Shown: one piece after another, positions 61,075-64,000 of the stretch | How positions within the stretch are numbered: the stretch's first letter is position 1 | Layout: each line of letters opens with the position of its first letter | Origin: Pseudomonas zanjanensis | GTDB lineage: Bacteria; Pseudomonadota; Gammaproteobacteria; Pseudomonadales; Pseudomonadaceae | Assembly: GCF_014268745.2 (NCBI RefSeq) | Contig: NZ_JABWRB020000002.1 | Span: forward strand, 843,100-907,099 | DNA: 64,000 nucleotides | Reading direction: 5' to 3' | Program-made: the position numbers and the translations under genes | Notes under the pieces: generated by a model | What the model was told of the DNA's origin: nothing | The model's input: only the letters and a program-made list of their open reading frames with translations | Database searches by the model: none

Positions 61075-61749
61075 ATGCGCGATTACAAGTGGCTGCACGA
61101 GTATTGTCTGAACCGCTTCGGTTCGGCAGCTGAACTGGAAGCCCACCTGCCTGTTCCCAAGACCCCGGCGCAACTGCGCAAGATCAGCGACGACCGCTAC
61201 CTGTCGACCATGGCGCTGCGAGTGTTCCGTGCCGGGCTCAAGCACAGCCTGGTAGACGCCAAGTGGCCGGCCTTCGAAGAAGTGTTCTTCAAGTTCGACC
61301 CGGAAAAAGTCGTACTGATGAGCGCCGAACACCTGGAGCGGCTGATGCAGGACGCGCGGATCATCCGCCACCTGGGCAAGCTCAAGAGCGTACCGCGCAA
61401 CGCGCAGTTGATATTGGACGTGGCCCATGAAAAGGGCAGCTTCGGCGCGCTGGTCGCCGACTGGCCGGTGACCGATATCGTTGGCCTGTGGACCTACCTG
61501 AAGAAGCACGGCCATCAATTGGGCGGCCTGTCGGCGCCGCGCTTCTTGCGGATGATGGGCAAGGACACCTTCGTGCCCAGTTATGACGTGGTGGCGGCGC
61601 TCAACGCCCAAGACATCATCGACAAAGTCCCCACCAGCCTGCGGGACCTGGCGACGGTGCAGAATGCCTTCAACCAGTGGCATGAAGAGAGCGGTGGGCG
61701 GCCGATGTCGCAGATATCGATGATGCTGGCTTATACAGTCAATCATTGA
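61075..61749 (+). CDS. Divergent DNA-3-methyladenine glycosylase I (Tag-like)
   Basis: 224 residues from ATG 61075 (MRDYKWLHEYCLNRFGSAAE), after AGGAGAGGG. The Tag-like helical core is visible: LRVFRAGLKHSLVDAKWPAF, FFKFDPEKVVLMSAEHLERL and MQDARIIRHLGKLKSVPRNA, comparable to E. coli Tag FDPVKVAAM and QDAGIIRHRGK. It differs from Tag in lacking the N-terminal CGW and the C-terminal Cys/His zinc ligands, and in having no clear equivalent of the catalytic-pocket Glu (QQAGLSW becomes RAGLKHS). It probably belongs to the base-excision glycosylase superfamily, but the substrate is uncertain. Confidence 0.8.
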   Translation: MRDYKWLHEYCLNRFGSAAELEAHLPVPKTPAQLRKISDDRYLSTMALRVFRAGLKHSLVDAKWPAFEEVFFKFDPEKVVLMSAEHLERLMQDARIIRHLGKLKSVPRNAQLILDVAHEKGSFGALVADWPVTDIVGLWTYLKKHGHQLGGLSAPRFLRMMGKDTFVPSYDVVAALNAQDIIDKVPTSLRDLATVQNAFNQWHEESGGRPMSQISMMLAYTVNH

Positions 61750-61764
61750 GACCGCGTCGCTCCA

Positions 61765-61838
61765 TTCGCGAGCAAGCCCGCTCCCACAGGGAATGTTCGG
61801 CGTTCACCAATCCCTGTGGGAGCGGGCTTGCTCGCGAA
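61765..61838. repeat. REPIN, family A
   Basis: Inverted family-A cores with a short spacer, between the convergent glycosylase and DUF2069 genes. Confidence 0.85.
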
Positions 61839-61847
61839 GGCGGCCTA

Positions 61848-62273
61848 TCAGGCGACGGAGGGCTCGCCTTCGCCAGCCAACCGCCGATTCAACTGAAACC
61901 GCCAGCGCACATACAGCAAGGCCGAGCAGAACACCGCCACGCTTGCCGCCATTTCCAGCACGCCGAACAGTTGCCGGTTCGGGTCATAGGCCGCCAATGC
62001 GCCCTTGATGAAATACAGGTTCACCACGAAGCACATCCACGAATGTCCACGGGCACTGCCGCTGAGCATGCCGGGCGCAAGTATCAGCAGTGGCACCAGT
62101 TCGATCAGCAGAATCACCCAGGGCCGGGCGCCGTGCAGGTCGGCGATCAGCAGGTAATACGCGCTGAGTAATCCCACCAGGCCGAAAAAGCACAGCAGGC
62201 TGAGGACACGGGCCAGGCGTACGCGCGGTTCCAGCCATTGGATGGAAGGCAGGATCTTCGGCTTCTTAGCCAC
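61848..62273 (-). CDS. DUF2069 membrane protein
   Basis: 141 residues from GTG 62273 (AKKPKILPSIQWLEPRVRLA), which overlaps the end of the wrbA-like gene by 8 bp; the frame is open further upstream inside that gene but without family similarity. Four membrane helices (LSLLCFFGLVGLLSAYYLLI, WVILLIELVPLLILAPGML, HSWMCFVVNLYFIKG, LEMAASVAVFCSALLYVRW) match the DUF2069 pattern. The function is unknown; last gene of a three-gene operon. Confidence 0.85.
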   Translation of the reverse strand: MAKKPKILPSIQWLEPRVRLARVLSLLCFFGLVGLLSAYYLLIADLHGARPWVILLIELVPLLILAPGMLSGSARGHSWMCFVVNLYFIKGALAAYDPNRQLFGVLEMAASVAVFCSALLYVRWRFQLNRRLAGEGEPSVA

Positions 62274-62871
62274 GGCCGTTCTCCAGCAACAGGGCGGTTT
62301 TCGCCAGGCGCGAACCCAAGGCCCGGCAGAGGGCGACTTCATGCTCGTTCAAGCCGCTTTTCCCGTCGGCCCCGGCGTGATGGCTCGGGCCGTAGGGCGT
62401 ACCGCCGCCCAGGGTGTCGATCAGGGCCGATTCGCTGTAGGGCAGGCCGGTGATCAGCATGCCGTGGTGCAACAGTGGCAGCATCATCGACACTAAAGTG
62501 GTTTCCTGGCCGCCGTGCAGGCTCGCGGTGGAGGTGAAGACCCCGGCCGGCTTGCCCACCAGCGCGCCGGTCAGCCACAGGTTGCTGGTGCCGTCGAGAA
62601 AGTACTTGAGCGGCGCGGCCATGTTGCCGAACCGGGTCGGGCTGCCCAGGGCCAGGCCGGCGCAGTTCTTCAGGTCATCGAGGCTGGCGTAGAGCGGGCC
62701 TTGCTCCGGAATGTCCGGGGACACTGCTTCGCACTCGGTGGAAATCGCCGGCACCGTCCGCAGCCTGGCCTCCAGCCCGGCCTGCTCGACACCACGGGCG
62801 ATCTGCCGGGCCATTTCGTTGGTGGAGCCGCTGCGGCTGTAATACAACACCAGGATATACGGCGTGGTCAC
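62266..62871 (-). CDS. NAD(P)H:quinone oxidoreductase, WrbA-like flavodoxin
   Basis: 201 residues from GTG 62871, overlapping the arsC-like gene by 4 bp. Flavodoxin-like fold with the FMN phosphate loop YSRSGSTNEMARQIARG, the WrbA-type GSPTRFGNMAAPLKYFLDGT, and FTSTASLHGGQETTLVSMML. WrbA-type enzymes reduce quinones by two electrons with NAD(P)H. It sits in the operon arsC-like/wrbA-like/DUF2069. Confidence 0.92.
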   Translation of the reverse strand: MTTPYILVLYYSRSGSTNEMARQIARGVEQAGLEARLRTVPAISTECEAVSPDIPEQGPLYASLDDLKNCAGLALGSPTRFGNMAAPLKYFLDGTSNLWLTGALVGKPAGVFTSTASLHGGQETTLVSMMLPLLHHGMLITGLPYSESALIDTLGGGTPYGPSHHAGADGKSGLNEHEVALCRALGSRLAKTALLLENGRG

Positions 62872-63230
62872 GGCAGGATCTCCAGGATCTCCAGGATCTT
62901 TTCCGGCGGACGGCCGATCGCGGCCTTATCACCGGCTTCCAGGATCGGCCGTTCCATGAGTTTCGGGTGGGCGGCGATGGCGGCGATCAACTGGGCCTGG
63001 CTCAGGCTTTCGTCGGCCAGGTTCAAGTCCTTGTATTCGTCCTCGCCGGTGCGCAGCAACTGCCGGGCGCTGATGCCGAGCTTGGCCAGCAGGCGCTCCA
63101 GTTGCGCGGCGTCGAGCGGGGTTTCCAGGTAGCGGACCACGGTCGGCGCCAGGCCGCGGGCCTCCAACAGTTCCAGCGCACCGCGGGATTTCGAGCAGCG
63201 CGGGTTGTGATAAAGCGTCAGATCGGTCAT
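62868..63230 (-). CDS. ArsC-family (YfgD-like) thioredoxin-fold reductase
   Basis: 120 residues (MTDLTLYHNPRCSKSRGALE). The single Cys12-type active site HNPRCSKSRG, with LMERPILEAGDKAAIGRPPE, is shared with arsenate reductase ArsC and YfgD. There is no ars operon nearby, so a housekeeping YfgD-type role is more likely than arsenic resistance. The C-terminus ends in ILEILEILP, encoded by three tandem copies of a 9-bp unit. First gene of the three-gene operon. Confidence 0.9.
   Translation of the reverse strand: MTDLTLYHNPRCSKSRGALELLEARGLAPTVVRYLETPLDAAQLERLLAKLGISARQLLRTGEDEYKDLNLADESLSQAQLIAAIAAHPKLMERPILEAGDKAAIGRPPEKILEILEILP
62874..62900. repeat. Three tandem 9-bp units in the arsC-like gene
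   Basis: CAGGATCTC, CAGGATCTC, CAGGATCTT in direct succession encode the repeated Ile-Leu-Glu at the C-terminus. Copy-number change would keep the frame. Confidence 0.8.
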
Positions 63231-63343
63231 GAGCGGGTCGCATCTTGCGTAAGGTGGCGGCTATTCTACTGTGCCGCGAAGTCCCTAGCACCTTAGAGAG
63301 GCGAAGGGTCGCGGCAGCGTTCACATCAGACAAGGATTGGCAC

Positions 63344-63811
63344 ATGACAAGGCGATTGACGGCGGCACTGACATTCATGGGCATCCTGTTGCTCGCCGGT
63401 TGCGGAAACGACTACGGGGTGGATCAGAACGGCCAGGCCATCGCCTCCCAGCGGCTGGACAAACAATGGCTGGTGCTCAACTACTGGGCGGAGTGGTGCG
63501 CGCCGTGCCGCACCGAGATCCCGGAGTTCAATGCCCTGGCCGAACAGCTCAAGGGGCGCAACATCGGCGTGTTCGGGGTCAACTTCGACCAGGTGCAGGG
63601 TGAAGAACTCAAGAATGCCAGCGACAAGATGGGGATTCGCTTCACGGTGCTGGCGCGAGACCCGGCCGAGATTTTCGACCTGCCTCGCAGCGAAGGGTTG
63701 CCGGTGACCTACATCATCGACAACCAGGGCAAGGTGCGCGAACAGTTGCTGGGGGAGCAGACGGCGGCGGGGGTGATGGCCAGGCTTGAGGCGTTGCAGG
63801 CACTCAAGTGA
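63344..63811 (+). CDS. TlpA-like thioredoxin-fold lipoprotein
   Basis: 155 residues from ATG 63344. A lipoprotein signal with lipobox LLAGC (Cys20) is followed by a TlpA/ResA-type domain with active site WAEWCAPC (Cys52, Cys55), GVFGVNFDQVQGEEL and the cis-Pro segment GLPVTYIID. It is a membrane-anchored periplasmic thiol-disulfide oxidoreductase, perhaps in cytochrome c or envelope thiol maintenance; the partner is unknown. It is divergent from the arsC-like operon. Confidence 0.9.
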   Translation: MTRRLTAALTFMGILLLAGCGNDYGVDQNGQAIASQRLDKQWLVLNYWAEWCAPCRTEIPEFNALAEQLKGRNIGVFGVNFDQVQGEELKNASDKMGIRFTVLARDPAEIFDLPRSEGLPVTYIIDNQGKVREQLLGEQTAAGVMARLEALQALK

Positions 63812-63864
63812 TCCCGAACTGACATAGGGCGTTTGGTTATATAGGTTCTGTGACAGGGAGCTTT

Positions 63865-63988
63865 TGTGGCGAGGGAGCTTGCTCCCGCTGGGCCGCGAAG
63901 CGGCCCCAGATGTACCTGTCACTTTGATGTGTCAGACAGAATGGAGGGGGCCGCTGCGCAGCCCAGCGGGAGCAAGCTCCCTCGCCAC
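63865..63988. repeat. REPIN, family B, long spacer
   Basis: Inverted family-B cores with inner GGGCCGCGAAGCGGCCCC / GGGGGCCGCTGCGCAGCCC, at the right end of the window. Confidence 0.83.
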
Positions 63989-64000
63989 AGGGTCAACCAT

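Overview
The window is about 64 kb of GC-rich gammaproteobacterial chromosome. It fits a Pseudomonas of the fluorescens group: the ast cluster, alaS-lysC-rsmA followed by tRNA-Ser and tRNA-Arg genes, amrZ, oprH-phoP-phoQ, pcpS, a 963-residue NrdA with two ATP cones, flg genes with sigma-54 promoters, and two abundant families of paired palindromes (REPINs) in many intergenic gaps. Most of the window is ordinary core genome. The accessory exception is about 15 kb between a tRNA-Arg(CCT) gene (14.06 kb) and about 29.5 kb.

Layout. 0-3.2 kb: the end of astD, then astB, a small acidic protein and astE (arginine succinyltransferase catabolism). 3.3-4.1 kb: a stand-alone type-II lumazine synthase behind an FMN riboswitch. 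4.4-12.7 kb: ltaE, alaS, lysC, rsmA, tRNA-Ser(GCT), two identical tRNA-Arg(ACG), a periplasmic SmpA-like protein and mgtE. 13.2-14.1 kb: amrZ and tRNA-Arg(CCT).

14.4-29.5 kb is a contact-dependent-inhibition type two-partner secretion locus. It runs in the order outer-membrane transporter (cdiB-like), HlyC-type lysine acyltransferase (cdiC-like) and a 3074-residue CdiA-like exoprotein whose AT-rich C-terminus resembles a restriction-endonuclease-fold nuclease. Its presumed immunity gene overlaps it by 4 bp. Downstream is a row of toxin-immunity debris: an orphan C-terminal fragment of a papain-like toxin with its own intact partner gene, a GAD-like/DUF1851 (Tdi1-like) immunity gene, another probable immunity gene, and a broken Imm11-like gene. 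An imperfect palindrome sits at the junction of the orphan fragment. This is the most interesting part of the window.

29.8-35.1 kb: a response regulator with a TPR tail, a small histidine kinase, a glutamine-synthetase-like ligase and an MFS transporter. 35.2-43 kb: a flagellar/chemotaxis block, with flgA, flgM, flgN and ycgR on the minus strand and cheV, cheR and flgBCDE on the plus strand; sigma-54 and sigma-28 promoter sequences can be read directly. 43.3-46.2 kb: nrdA without an adjacent nrdB, with a DnaA box and NrdR-like boxes upstream. 47-54 kb: an RstAB-like two-component pair, pcpS, a dienelactone hydrolase, then oprH-phoP-phoQ with a triple PhoP box. 54.2-57 kb: an AraC-type regulator divergent from dctA, which has a sigma-54 promoter and twin palindromes. 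57.2-63.8 kb: a CaiB-type CoA transferase, a SprT-like protease, a YIP1-family membrane protein, ttcA, a Tag-like glycosylase, the cluster arsC-like/wrbA-like/DUF2069, and a thioredoxin-like lipoprotein. Many intergenic gaps hold a REPIN of one of the two families; no REP-associated transposase gene lies in the window.
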